Below, piece after piece: positions 25,188 to 33,787 of a DNA stretch of 64,000 bases. Both the position numbers and the translations under genes were made by a program. Numbering within the stretch: position 1 is the stretch's first letter; each line of letters starts with the position of its first letter. Source of the stretch: Fimenecus sp045543095 (GTDB taxonomy: Bacteria; Bacillota; Clostridia; Oscillospirales; Acutalibacteraceae). The stretch spans positions 62,001-126,000 of the forward strand of contig JAZQMC010000008.1 of NCBI GenBank assembly GCA_045543095.1, in the 5' to 3' direction. The notes under the pieces were generated by a model. That model was not told where the DNA came from. It saw only the letters and a program-made list of their open reading frames with translations, and did no database searches.

Positions 25188-25290
25188 AATAACACGGCAG
25201 ACTTTAAATTCCATACATAAATATCGACAAGATAGTTGTGTGGCATTATATGGTGCTTTCTTACCTTGTCAATATTGGCAAGGTTTTTTT
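25188..25290 (+). promoter_or_regulatory. Attenuator leader of uraA
   Basis: The leader ends in an intrinsic terminator: ACCTTGTC (25263-25270) pairs with GGCAAGGT (25277-25284), followed by a run of T to 25290. Upstream, GACAAG (25226-25231) is complementary to CTTGTC of the terminator 5' arm and could form an antiterminator. CCATA (25211-25215) pairs with TATGG (25249-25253) to close a domain around it. No PyrR-binding loop consensus or known riboswitch was recognised. Regulation by an unknown pyrimidine-linked signal is inferred. Confidence 0.55.
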
Positions 25291-25328
25291 ATGCCTGTCG
25301 GGTGTAAAAATTTGAGGAGGAAAAAAAT

Positions 25329-26738
25329 ATGAAACTCATTTATGATGTCAGCGACCGTCCGGGTTTGAGCAAAACTTTACTTTTTGCATTCCAGCAGATG
25401 ATTGCAATTATGGCGGCGACATTGCTTGTTCCTATGCTTATGTCAAGTTATGCTATGAGCAACGGTAACACACTTTCTTTTGACCCTGCAGCAGCACTTT
25501 TTGGTGCAGGTATCGGTACACTTTTCTACACATTTGCTACAAAGCGTAAGAGCCCTGTTTTCCTTGGTTCTTCTTTCACATTCCTTGGTGCTTATGCAGC
25601 AATTATCGGTATGAACTATGGCTATTGGGGTGTTATTATCGGTATCACTCTTGCAGGTCTTGTTTATGCAGTGCTTGCTCTTATCATCAAGTTTGCAGGT
25701 TCAGGTTGGGTTAACAAACTTATGCCTCCTGTAATTGCAGGTCCTATTGTTACTATTATCGGTCTTTCACTTTCAAGCACAGCAACAGGCTGGATGTCAT
25801 CAAATGGTATCCCGAACCATTACAACCTTGTAACAATCCTTGTTGGTGCAGTTACATTCTTTGCAATTGTTATTGTATCTGTTAAGGGTTCAAAGAAGCT
25901 TCGCCTTATTCCTTTCATCATCGGTGTTGCTGCAGGCTACATTGTTGCTCTTGTTCTTACCCTTATCGGTAATGCTGCTGATATTGCTTCACTTCAGATT
26001 TTGAGCTTTGACTCATTCAAAGCAGCATTTGAGCCATTCACAATTCAGTCAATTGTTGATTATCCTAAATTTACATTCCTTAAAGCAATAACTGAGCATC
26101 CTGAAGGAGTTCTTCCTATTGATGCTACTGCTATTGGTAATATCGCTATCACATTCGTTCCTATTGCTGTTGTTGAACTTGCACAGCACATTGCTGACCA
26201 CAAGAACCTTGGTAGCCTTATCGGTAAAGACCTTATCAGTGACCCGGGTCTTGACAGAACTCTTATCGGTGACGGTGTAGGTTCAATCATCGGTGGTTTC
26301 TTTGGTGGTGCTGCAAACACAACTTACGGCGAATCAATCGGTTGCGTTGCTATCACAGGTAATGCTTCAGTTATTTCAATCATCACAGCAGGCATTGGTT
26401 GTATGATTCTTTCATTCTTCACACCATTCGTAGCACTTATCAACTCAATTCCTAAGTGTGTAATGGGTGGTGCTTGTGTTGCTCTTTATGGTCTTATCGC
26501 TGTATCAGGTCTTTCAATGCTCAAGAATGTTGACCTTGGTAAAAACAGAAACCTCTACATTGTAAGTGCAATTCTTGTTATCGGTATCGGTGGTCTTTCA
26601 CTTAACTTTGGATTCAACCCAGTTACACAGGGACCACTTGTTCAGGTTACAGCTCTTGCAACTGCTCTTATCTTTGGTGTTATCACTAACTTAATTGTCA
26701 GCACAGGTAAGAACAAAGACGAAGAAGACGCTGAATAA
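25329..26738 (+). CDS. uraA: Uracil permease (NCS2 family)
   Basis: 469 residues, about 14 transmembrane segments. The nucleobase:cation symporter-2 core motifs of the uracil branch are visible: VPIAVVELAQHIADHKNLG (about 277-295, with the substrate-site Glu) and GGAANTTYGESIGCVAITG (about 327-345, second conserved Glu). It imports uracil with protons. AGGAGG lies 7-8 nt before the ATG. It is controlled by the attenuator leader upstream and sits with upp and the DUF523 gene in a uracil salvage group. Confidence 0.93.
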   Translation: MKLIYDVSDRPGLSKTLLFAFQQMIAIMAATLLVPMLMSSYAMSNGNTLSFDPAAALFGAGIGTLFYTFATKRKSPVFLGSSFTFLGAYAAIIGMNYGYWGVIIGITLAGLVYAVLALIIKFAGSGWVNKLMPPVIAGPIVTIIGLSLSSTATGWMSSNGIPNHYNLVTILVGAVTFFAIVIVSVKGSKKLRLIPFIIGVAAGYIVALVLTLIGNAADIASLQILSFDSFKAAFEPFTIQSIVDYPKFTFLKAITEHPEGVLPIDATAIGNIAITFVPIAVVELAQHIADHKNLGSLIGKDLISDPGLDRTLIGDGVGSIIGGFFGGAANTTYGESIGCVAITGNASVISIITAGIGCMILSFFTPFVALINSIPKCVMGGACVALYGLIAVSGLSMLKNVDLGKNRNLYIVSAILVIGIGGLSLNFGFNPVTQGPLVQVTALATALIFGVITNLIVSTGKNKDEEDAE

Positions 26739-26756
26739 TCAGTAAACCCAATAATT

Positions 26757-26787
26757 AGTCCCCACGAAATCGTGGGGACTTTTTTTA
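26757..26787 (+). terminator. Terminator after uraA
   Basis: 11-bp perfect stem AGTCCCCACGA/TCGTGGGGACT followed by TTTTTTT. Confidence 0.9.
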
Positions 26788-26825
26788 TAAACAAATCTGA
26801 ATTTGTCAAGTTAAGTTATAGACCT

Positions 26826-26855
26826 TTGACAATGTTATCCGTATTGTGATACAAT
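26826..26855 (+). promoter_or_regulatory. Promoter of the EamA permease gene
   Basis: TTGACA (26826-26831), 18-bp spacer, TACAAT (26850-26855). Transcription would start only about 11 nt before the ATG at 26873, so the message is nearly leaderless. Confidence 0.65.
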
Positions 26856-26872
26856 ATTCGCGGTGACCTTAA

Positions 26873-27739
26873 ATGATTAAAAACGACAAAACAAAAGGAA
26901 TTATATATATTATAATTTCTGCCTTTTTCTTTGCTCTTATGGGGCTTTTTGTGAAACTTTCGGGAGATTTGCCCACATTTCAGAAAACCTTCTTCAGAAA
27001 TGCTGTGGCTATGATTTTCGCCCTTATTGTTATAACTAAAAATCACCAATGGGAGTTACCGAAAGGTAAGAACATAAAATATCTCTTTATCCGTTCAGCA
27101 GCAGGCACCTTTGGTGTACTTTGCAACTTTTATGCGGTAACTCAAATTAACCTTGCAGACGCTTCGATGCTCAACAAACTCTCACCTTTCTTCGCCGTTG
27201 TATTTTCAATATTCATACTTAAAGAAAAGGCAAATTGGAAGCAATTTTTGGCGGTAACCATTGCATTTATTGGTGCTTTATTCGTTATGCGTCCTTCATT
27301 TTCATTTGATGCTCTGCCCGGCTTTTTAGGGTTCTTGGGCGGACTTTCAGCAGGACTCGCATATACTTATGTACGCAAACTTACCCTTAACGGATTCAAA
27401 AGCATATTGATTATTTTTTATTTCTCACTATTTTCCTGCTTGGTAACTCTGCCTTGGCTCATATTTGATTATACGCCTATGTCGCCTCAACAATGGCTTT
27501 ATTTAATGCTTGCAGGACTTGCTGCCAGCGGTGGACAGTATTTTATCACAACGGCATACAGTAAAGCCCCTGCAAAAGAGATTTCACTTTATGATTATTC
27601 GCAGATTATATTCACAACCCTTTTAAGCTTGATTGTATTCGGCGATTTACCCGATATATTGAGTTTTGTGGGCTATGCAATTATTATTTCAGCGGCGATA
27701 TTCAATGCGTGGAATTCGTTGAAAAAATCAAAAACTTAA
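26873..27739 (+). CDS. EamA/DMT-family transporter
   Basis: 288 residues with ten predicted transmembrane helices in two EamA repeats (about 8-140 and 150-283). These drug/metabolite transporter proteins export or import small molecules; the substrate is unknown. The sequence opens KGIIYIIISAFFFALMGLFV and contains the family NLADASMLNKLSPFFAVVFS helix-4 region. Only a weak GGTGA binding site lies before the ATG. It is a monocistronic gene between uraA and the first polysaccharide operon, closed by a hairpin terminator. Confidence 0.85.
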   Translation: MIKNDKTKGIIYIIISAFFFALMGLFVKLSGDLPTFQKTFFRNAVAMIFALIVITKNHQWELPKGKNIKYLFIRSAAGTFGVLCNFYAVTQINLADASMLNKLSPFFAVVFSIFILKEKANWKQFLAVTIAFIGALFVMRPSFSFDALPGFLGFLGGLSAGLAYTYVRKLTLNGFKSILIIFYFSLFSCLVTLPWLIFDYTPMSPQQWLYLMLAGLAASGGQYFITTAYSKAPAKEISLYDYSQIIFTTLLSLIVFGDLPDILSFVGYAIIISAAIFNAWNSLKKSKT

Positions 27740-27767
27740 TATATTATAACACAAGAAATAACACAAG

Positions 27768-27799
27768 AAAAAACGCCGAGAAATTCTCAGCGTTTTTTT
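27768..27799. terminator. Bidirectional terminator between the EamA gene and polysaccharide operon 1
   Basis: AAAAAACGCCGAG / CTCAGCGTTTTTT stem with one mismatch and a short loop, flanked by A- and T-runs. It overlaps the last codons of the VanZ gene. Confidence 0.8.
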
Positions 27800-28335
27800 A
27801 TTGTAATTTGTATTCTTGGTATATAGATGCAAGCAATGTAGCCTAAAAACGCACCCAAAGTGTTATGAACCACATCGTCTGCTTCTGCCAATCCCAATGA
27901 AAATACGTATTGTATTATCTCCAAAACAAGAGAAAACACAAATGCAACAACCACAAATATTATTACATTTTTCTTTGTTTTTAAAAGGTCAAACAATAAT
28001 ATTCCCAAGGGGAAAAACAACAGAATATTGGCTCTGTTTGTGAGAAATGCTTCTGAATTTTCTCCTTTGAAATATTCAAAATATGATGAAAACGGAATGA
28101 AGTCAACTTTTGCAACTACACTTCCTATTTCTCGGCTGAACACAACTTTATACAGCACAAACAAGGCAAAAACTATTATAAGAAATATATTTATTATATT
28201 CCAAAGCCTTGCAGAATTCTTTGATATATAGTCCTTTATTTTGAGATATGCCCATGTGGTGAAAAGTATAAATACAGTATATTCCACAATGGAAAAACCA
28301 TAAATATATCTACTGATACTGTTAATCAAACTCAT
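27787..28335 (-). CDS. VanZ-family membrane protein
   Basis: 182 residues from ATG 28335, which follows the epimerase stop by 2 nt. A start at 28365 is possible but would overlap the epimerase more. About five transmembrane helices are present. VanZ-like signatures are the ANILLFFPLGILLFDLL block (about 101-117) and EIIQYVFSLGLAEADDVVHNTLGAFLGY (about 139-166, with the conserved D-D-V-x-x-N). VanZ proteins are linked with teicoplanin resistance and often sit in cell-surface polysaccharide loci, but their biochemistry is unsettled. It is the last gene of operon 1. Confidence 0.85.
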   Translation of the reverse strand: MSLINSISRYIYGFSIVEYTVFILFTTWAYLKIKDYISKNSARLWNIINIFLIIVFALFVLYKVVFSREIGSVVAKVDFIPFSSYFEYFKGENSEAFLTNRANILLFFPLGILLFDLLKTKKNVIIFVVVAFVFSLVLEIIQYVFSLGLAEADDVVHNTLGAFLGYIACIYIPRIQITIKKR

Positions 28336-28337
28336 AT

Positions 28338-29411
28338 TTATTCCATATAGAAATCTTTGTACCACTCGGCAAATTTACGAATACCGTCACGAAGTGATGT
28401 GCTTGGTTTAAAACCGAAATCTGCTTCAAGTGAAGAAGTATCAGCAAATGTAATGGGCACATCCCCTGCCTGCATTGGCACTAATTCCTTGTGTGCTTCA
28501 AAGTCATAATCTTCAGGTAAAACTCCCGCACGAACCAATTCTTGCTGAAGTATATCAACAAAATCAAGAAGATTTTCAGGGCTATTATTACCAATGTTAT
28601 AAACCTTATAGGGTGGCACGGGCAGTCCATCTTCACCTGTTACCTTTTCAGGTGCATGTTGCATTACGCGTTTAACACCCTCAACAATATCGTCGACATA
28701 GGTGAAATCACGTTTACAGTTACCAAAGTTGAAAATTTGAATAGTTTCGCCCTTAATCAGCTTATTTGTAAAGCCGAAATATGCCATATCGGGACGACCT
28801 GCAGGACCATAAACCGTAAAGAAACGGAGACCAGTTGAAGGGATATTATAAAGCTTTGAATAGGCATGTGCTAATAATTCATTGCTCTTTTTAGTTGCCG
28901 CATAAAGTGAAACAGGGTTATCAACCTTATCCTCAACACTATACGGAATTTTCTTATTTGAGCCGTAAACACTTGAAGATGATGCATAAACAAGATGCTC
29001 AACGGGGAAGTTACGGCAAGCCTCTAAAATGTTATAAAATCCAATAAGATTGCTTTCAACATAAACATCGGGATTTGTGATTGAATATCTTACGCCTGCC
29101 TGTGCTGCTAAATTTACAACAACCGCAGGTGACTGTTCTTTAAATATATTGAAAACGAGTTCTTTATCGGCAATACTGCCTTTAATGAAATTCCAAGATG
29201 AATCGGGATATTCTTTCACAAGTTTTTCAATTTCATTAAGTCTGTAATCCTTAATTGATACATCATAATAATCATTCATATTATCAAGACCAATAATATG
29301 AATTGGATTAACTGTTTTTAACAATTCCATAACAAGATTTGAGCCGATAAATCCTGCGGCACCTGTTACTAAAACTGTTTTATTTTTCAAATCAACATTT
29401 TGTATCAGCAT
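28338..29411 (-). CDS. NAD-dependent epimerase, UDP-glucuronate 4-epimerase-like
   Basis: 357 residues, extended SDR family. The Rossmann motif GAAGFIGSN is at 17-25. The catalytic Tyr-Lys pair is in LYAATKKSNE (about 167-176). The block LDNMNDYYDVSIKDYRLNEI (about 41-60) is typical of the CapI/LspL-type UDP-glucuronate 4-epimerases, which interconvert UDP-GlcA and UDP-GalA. It overlaps the upstream nucleotidyltransferase gene by 7 nt, and that gene overlaps the kinase by 4 nt. The three therefore form a translationally coupled cassette: sugar kinase, sugar-1-phosphate nucleotidyltransferase, UDP-uronate epimerase. Substrate specificity is by family resemblance. Confidence 0.85.
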   Translation of the reverse strand: MLIQNVDLKNKTVLVTGAAGFIGSNLVMELLKTVNPIHIIGLDNMNDYYDVSIKDYRLNEIEKLVKEYPDSSWNFIKGSIADKELVFNIFKEQSPAVVVNLAAQAGVRYSITNPDVYVESNLIGFYNILEACRNFPVEHLVYASSSSVYGSNKKIPYSVEDKVDNPVSLYAATKKSNELLAHAYSKLYNIPSTGLRFFTVYGPAGRPDMAYFGFTNKLIKGETIQIFNFGNCKRDFTYVDDIVEGVKRVMQHAPEKVTGEDGLPVPPYKVYNIGNNSPENLLDFVDILQQELVRAGVLPEDYDFEAHKELVPMQAGDVPITFADTSSLEADFGFKPSTSLRDGIRKFAEWYKDFYME

Positions 29412-30145
29412 TTTGTTATCCCCTTATACTCTTTTTGAACTTTTTCGTAGCTTTCAAGATTACCAATGTCATAACGGCTACCCGGCATTTCCATGGCATA
29501 AACATCTGTTTTCTTGCACAACCAGGATATATAACTACCCGGAGCATCAGTATTACAACCCTCGTCAATACCCTGCTGAACTTTTTGAGTGTCTTCAGCA
29601 GTATAATAATAGAATGGTGGGCAACACCAATTTGAAGCAGGATTTTCAGGTTTTTCGGTCATATTGATAATCTTATCATCGTCATCAAACTCAAGGACGC
29701 CACATTTAACAAGTTTTGCTTTTGAAGGCTCAAAATAACGCATAACACAAGAGTTTTTCTTTTCTAATGCGTATTTAACAAATGAATTAAGACTGAAATC
29801 AAGTACATTATCCCCTGCAATAACAAGAACATCTTCTTGAATATTCAACATATCAATAGCAAATTGAATATCTTTGACTGCACCAAGACGATTTTCGTTA
29901 GATGTTGTACCATCATCAAGAACTGTGATTTTATATGCTTTATCCTTTGCCCAATCGTCAAAATGGTGTGCAAATTTATGGTTGGAAATTACAACATACT
30001 CATTGATAATTTTTGATTTTTCCAAATCGTCAATTAACCAATCAAGAATTGTCTTTTCACCCACCTTTAACAAGGGTTTCGGAAAGTTTTCAGTTAAAGG
30101 ATAAAGTCTGGTAGCATAACCTGCTGCTAAAATTAAACATTTCAT
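29405..30145 (-). CDS. Sugar-1-phosphate nucleotidyltransferase
   Basis: 246 residues, NTP_transferase family (RmlA/GalU fold). The N-terminal signature LAAGYATRLYPLTENFPKPL (6-25) is the nucleotide-binding loop. VIAGDNVLDFSL (about 108-119) supplies the metal-binding Asp, and MTEKPENP is the sugar-site motif. It couples a sugar 1-phosphate with an NTP to give NDP-sugar. Overlap with a galacturonokinase-like gene upstream (ATGA, 4 nt) and a UDP-uronate epimerase downstream suggests galacturonate 1-phosphate plus UTP as substrates. That is inference from context; the family as a whole uses many sugars. Confidence 0.85.
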   Translation of the reverse strand: MKCLILAAGYATRLYPLTENFPKPLLKVGEKTILDWLIDDLEKSKIINEYVVISNHKFAHHFDDWAKDKAYKITVLDDGTTSNENRLGAVKDIQFAIDMLNIQEDVLVIAGDNVLDFSLNSFVKYALEKKNSCVMRYFEPSKAKLVKCGVLEFDDDDKIINMTEKPENPASNWCCPPFYYYTAEDTQKVQQGIDEGCNTDAPGSYISWLCKKTDVYAMEMPGSRYDIGNLESYEKVQKEYKGITKC

Positions 30146-31356
30146 AAATTTACTCCATCAGCTGTTGTACAGATGTGCATACTGAATTTTCCCTCAAGAT
30201 GCGGGAATTCAGCAAGATATTCTTTTTCTACGGTTTCAAAAATTGATTTTTCATAGTCAGGATTTATGAGTGCCATACAGCAACCTTTGAATCCTGCACC
30301 TGAAAATCTACCACCGTAGATACCTTCGGTCTTTGTCATAATATCATAGAGTTTAATAAGTTCAGGAGAGCCTGTTTCCCAATTTTCAATTGAAGATTTA
30401 CCACTTTCAAATGAAAGTCTGCCAAATTCTTCAATATCCCCTTTACGCCAAGCCTCTGCTCCTGCTAAAACTCGAAAATATTCAGTGTACCAATGCTCTG
30501 CACGTTTTGCCCAATTAAAAGGTAACGCATCTTTATATTTGAGATAAACATCATAAGGAACATCACGGAGATTTGTTTCTTCAAACTTACCGTATTCCAT
30601 ACCTGACAATGCCTTTAAGGCATAAGCGGCACTGCGACACTCGTCAACTCGCATATTGAATTTTGAGCCCGCCAATGAACGCTCAAGTCCCGAAAAGAAA
30701 ATTGCAATTTTATAGGGCTTCATATCGGGTGAGGTTGGAATAAGTTCATAACTATCATCCATCATATCCATAAAGAGAAGATGGTCTTTTTTACAATAAA
30801 CCTCACAAGATTGGTCTAATTTACCGCAGGATACACCTACATACTTATTTTCAGCTTCTTGTGAAATTAAAATCAGTTCTTTAGTTGACAAGCTGATATT
30901 ATTAAGACGGCAAAGTGCTGAAAGGAAAGTAATAATTACTGCGGCCGAAGATGAAAGTCCACCGATTGGTAACTCACCATCTAACACAGCACACATACCG
31001 ATTCTTAAAGGATAACGAGAATTAAGGGCGATAGTTGCACCTCTTAAATGGTCAGCCCAATCCCCTTGTTTCTCTGTTGGTGTACTAGCAATATGCCACT
31101 GTGCGCGTTTGGGAAATTGTAAAGAAGAAATCTCAATAACACCATTTTGTTTTGGTCCGTAAGCAATATGGATACCCTTATCAATAGCAAAGCCTGTTAT
31201 CTTACCTAATTGATGGTCCGAATGAGCACCTAAAGGACAAATACGATATGGTGTGAATGCAGTATATTCTGCGTCTTTTTTATAGGTGTTTGAAAATGCT
31301 TTCAACACGTTCTTTGACGCATTAGTTGCAGAATACTTTGTAATTGTTGTTTCCAT
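30142..31356 (-). CDS. GHMP kinase resembling galacturonokinase
   Basis: 404 residues, GHMP kinase family (galactokinase group). The signature PYRICPLGAHSDHQ (36-49) replaces the galactokinase GEHTDYN-type motif. It matches, as I remember it, the plant galacturonokinase form PYRICPLGAHIDHQGG. The ATP loop is GGLSSSAAV (132-140), and a C-terminal motif GRFSGAGFKGCC lies near 352. Further plant-enzyme-like blocks are AKRAEHWY and GKSSIENW. The expected reaction is D-galacturonate + ATP to alpha-D-galacturonate 1-phosphate. Coupled downstream genes (nucleotidyltransferase, UDP-GlcA 4-epimerase) fit a UDP-GalA salvage route feeding the polysaccharide. Other uronate or galactose-like substrates remain possible. 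Confidence 0.8.
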   Translation of the reverse strand: METTITKYSATNASKNVLKAFSNTYKKDAEYTAFTPYRICPLGAHSDHQLGKITGFAIDKGIHIAYGPKQNGVIEISSLQFPKRAQWHIASTPTEKQGDWADHLRGATIALNSRYPLRIGMCAVLDGELPIGGLSSSAAVIITFLSALCRLNNISLSTKELILISQEAENKYVGVSCGKLDQSCEVYCKKDHLLFMDMMDDSYELIPTSPDMKPYKIAIFFSGLERSLAGSKFNMRVDECRSAAYALKALSGMEYGKFEETNLRDVPYDVYLKYKDALPFNWAKRAEHWYTEYFRVLAGAEAWRKGDIEEFGRLSFESGKSSIENWETGSPELIKLYDIMTKTEGIYGGRFSGAGFKGCCMALINPDYEKSIFETVEKEYLAEFPHLEGKFSMHICTTADGVNL

Positions 31357-31372
31357 TACGATTCAACTCCTA

Positions 31373-32881
31373 TTAAGCAGATTTTCTTCTGCGTAAAACT
31401 TTATTTACAAGTGACTTAACCTGTTTGAAATAGAACAAAAGATTCACCACAAGCGTTACCACAACACAAATAAGACCTACCTTAACCGCCATAAATATCC
31501 AAGCAGTAAATGTAACTTCACTTAAAGTGATAAAGCTTGTTGCGAGTACCGAAAGAAGAACAGTTACTATATCAGCAACACAATGCAGGAAGAAATATCT
31601 TACCTTTCGGGTCATAATGTTTTTCTTTAAGTAGAAAACAAAATAAACTGTTCTGTAAAGCATTGCAACAGGTTTACCGATTGCAACACCGATTATACCG
31701 AATTTAATTACAAATACAACCGATACAACAATGTTAATAATTGCTTCAATAATCGCACTTGCCTGTGTCTGCTTATAATGACCTGCGGCAAGAACAACAA
31801 TGTTATAAGGTAATCTTAAGCAATAACAAGCTGTTCCGAGAGTAATAAGCACGGCAAATGCCGGCAAATAATAATTAACGTCTGTAACATTTGCTGTGTA
31901 AATCTGAATGAATGGTAATATAAGAATACCTGTACAAGTAAATAAAAGCGTAACAATCGTATGAATTAACCACTCAAAATGTGAGAAGAAATTATCAAGT
32001 GTTTCGTGCTCTTCGCGGGCAATCATATCGCCAATTGTTGCCTGAACAGAGTTTGTAAATGTAGTAACAAGTAATTTAATACCATTCACAACGCTGTGGT
32101 AAACCTGATAAATTGAAACATTTTCAAGTGTTGAGAAAAGTGTCAATACAACAACGTCGGTACTGTTAAGTACAACTGATGCTAAATGTTGTGCCAAGCC
32201 GTTCCATTTCTGTTTTATAGGTTCGTCAGTAAATTTAATTTTCTTGTCAATGTCATAATGCTTTTTCGCATAAACGGTAAAAACAATCGGACGAAGCAGG
32301 AAAATCAAAGATGTTGTGAGTTTTAAAACAATAACATCTGCACCAAGAACAGCCATTACAACTGTTGCAACAGCATTTAAAATAAGCGTTACTGTTTGCA
32401 CTGTGAACTGAATATATGCACACTGGTCGGCATTTAAAAGCATCTGATATGTAATGCCGAAATAATACTGTGCAAAGGTACTGATTGAGATTACCAAAAT
32501 CAATACGGCAGTAAATCCCCAATCATATTGGTCCTTGACCGTCATAGGATAGAAAATTACCAAACCTGCAATATAAACCGCAAAGATGTATGCAATTCTC
32601 TTAAAGAATTTTTCTGAAGATACAATAATTTTGCTGATTTCTGTTTTATTCTTATCTGCTAAAGGTTTATATAATGCAGATTGTACTACGGCACCAACAC
32701 CAAGTTCCAAAAGAGTTATGAAGTTTAAAAACTGTGCGATGGACGAAACAAGACCATTCACCGCAGAACCATAATATTCAATAAATATTTTAGGAACAAT
32801 CAGACCGCACACTACTGATACAACCTGATATATTACCGATGTTGATGTATTAAGCAAAAGCTTTTTACTTCTTGAAAGCAT
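31373..32881 (-). CDS. Oligosaccharide flippase, Wzx-type (operon 1)
   Basis: 502 residues, about 14 transmembrane helices, polysaccharide biosynthesis/MATE-like (MOP) superfamily. The N-terminal stretch VYGLIVPKIFIEYYGSAVNGLV-like region (NTSTSVIYQVV onward, about 12-45) is typical of lipid-linked repeat-unit flippases. It would move undecaprenyl-linked repeat units across the membrane for polymerisation by the EpsG-type protein of the same operon. It lies between the ATP-grasp gene (22 bp upstream) and the kinase gene (16 bp downstream). A second, unrelated-looking flippase occurs in operon 2. Confidence 0.87.
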   Translation of the reverse strand: MLSRSKKLLLNTSTSVIYQVVSVVCGLIVPKIFIEYYGSAVNGLVSSIAQFLNFITLLELGVGAVVQSALYKPLADKNKTEISKIIVSSEKFFKRIAYIFAVYIAGLVIFYPMTVKDQYDWGFTAVLILVISISTFAQYYFGITYQMLLNADQCAYIQFTVQTVTLILNAVATVVMAVLGADVIVLKLTTSLIFLLRPIVFTVYAKKHYDIDKKIKFTDEPIKQKWNGLAQHLASVVLNSTDVVVLTLFSTLENVSIYQVYHSVVNGIKLLVTTFTNSVQATIGDMIAREEHETLDNFFSHFEWLIHTIVTLLFTCTGILILPFIQIYTANVTDVNYYLPAFAVLITLGTACYCLRLPYNIVVLAAGHYKQTQASAIIEAIINIVVSVVFVIKFGIIGVAIGKPVAMLYRTVYFVFYLKKNIMTRKVRYFFLHCVADIVTVLLSVLATSFITLSEVTFTAWIFMAVKVGLICVVVTLVVNLLFYFKQVKSLVNKVLRRRKSA

Positions 32882-32903
32882 AATAATAACTTCCTTTTAT
32901 TAA

Positions 32904-33773
32904 TTAGTCGAGTTTAAGAAGCTCGCCTACTTTTAAGTCATATTCCACAGGTTCAAATCTGCCATAACCTGAACCATGGAAGAAAGTGTATTCGCCAAAA
33001 TAGATTTTTCCTTTAATCTCATAAAAATCAATACGGACAAATTTCATACCCTGAGACAGTTTTGCAGAAAGTTCTTTCATTTCTTCAAATTTTTCGGGCT
33101 TTTCAATAACCTTACTTGAATTTTCATGAATGTTCTCAAATTCAAGATGGTTAAAATCCATATCAAAGAAATCAAAGCGGCAATCATCACTTCTGTCTGT
33201 TGCAACAAACATAATTTCAGGCTTTCCGTCAAAACAGAAGAATTTGTAGTCATTTATTGCAGTTTCACCGTCGGGTGCCATATGCTTTTCTGCAATAATT
33301 CTTGGTTTTAAATTCTTATATACAGGCTCAAATCCCATATAGTAATAATTGATTTTCATACAGTGATTAAGTTTTCTTTTCGCTGCTTTAAAATCAAAGG
33401 TTGCTTTATCATTACAAATTACAACACTTGCAGAATCGTGAGTGCATTTAAGCACAAATTTATCAGGCAGTTCGTCAAGGTTAATTTCAGAAACACTGTC
33501 ATAAACTGCAAGAGTGGGAATAAGATATTCCTCACCCAGAATTTCGGCGACGTGCTTTTTAACCTCTGCCTTATCAACAAGCATACTTTCTTTTGAGTAA
33601 TCCCCATTTAGCTTTAACCATTGCATTTTCTCGTTAAAGGTTTTGGGATTTTCAAAATCAGGCTCATATCCTAATCTCTGTACAAACTTATCGCGACAGA
33701 ATTTTTCGGGACTAATAAAATGACGACGCCAATATTCGATTTTTTCTAAAACATAAAGCAAGTTTTTATTCAT
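32904..33773 (-). CDS. TupA-like ATP-grasp glycan-modifying protein
   Basis: 289 residues, cytoplasmic. It resembles the TupA-like ATP-grasp family found in capsule and exopolysaccharide clusters: FENPKTFNEKMQWLKLNGDY (about 41-60), DKFVLKCTHDSASVVICND (about 104-122) and a metal-site region VRIDFYEIKGKIYFGEYTFFHGSGYG near the C terminus. TupA itself attaches amino-acid or related acids by an ATP-dependent ligation in teichuronopeptide synthesis. Here the role is probably decoration of the repeat unit, possibly on a uronic acid since this operon encodes a UDP-GalA/GlcA cassette. That link is inference. Confidence 0.8.
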   Translation of the reverse strand: MNKNLLYVLEKIEYWRRHFISPEKFCRDKFVQRLGYEPDFENPKTFNEKMQWLKLNGDYSKESMLVDKAEVKKHVAEILGEEYLIPTLAVYDSVSEINLDELPDKFVLKCTHDSASVVICNDKATFDFKAAKRKLNHCMKINYYYMGFEPVYKNLKPRIIAEKHMAPDGETAINDYKFFCFDGKPEIMFVATDRSDDCRFDFFDMDFNHLEFENIHENSSKVIEKPEKFEEMKELSAKLSQGMKFVRIDFYEIKGKIYFGEYTFFHGSGYGRFEPVEYDLKVGELLKLD

Positions 33774-33787
33774 AAAAGAAAACCCCG

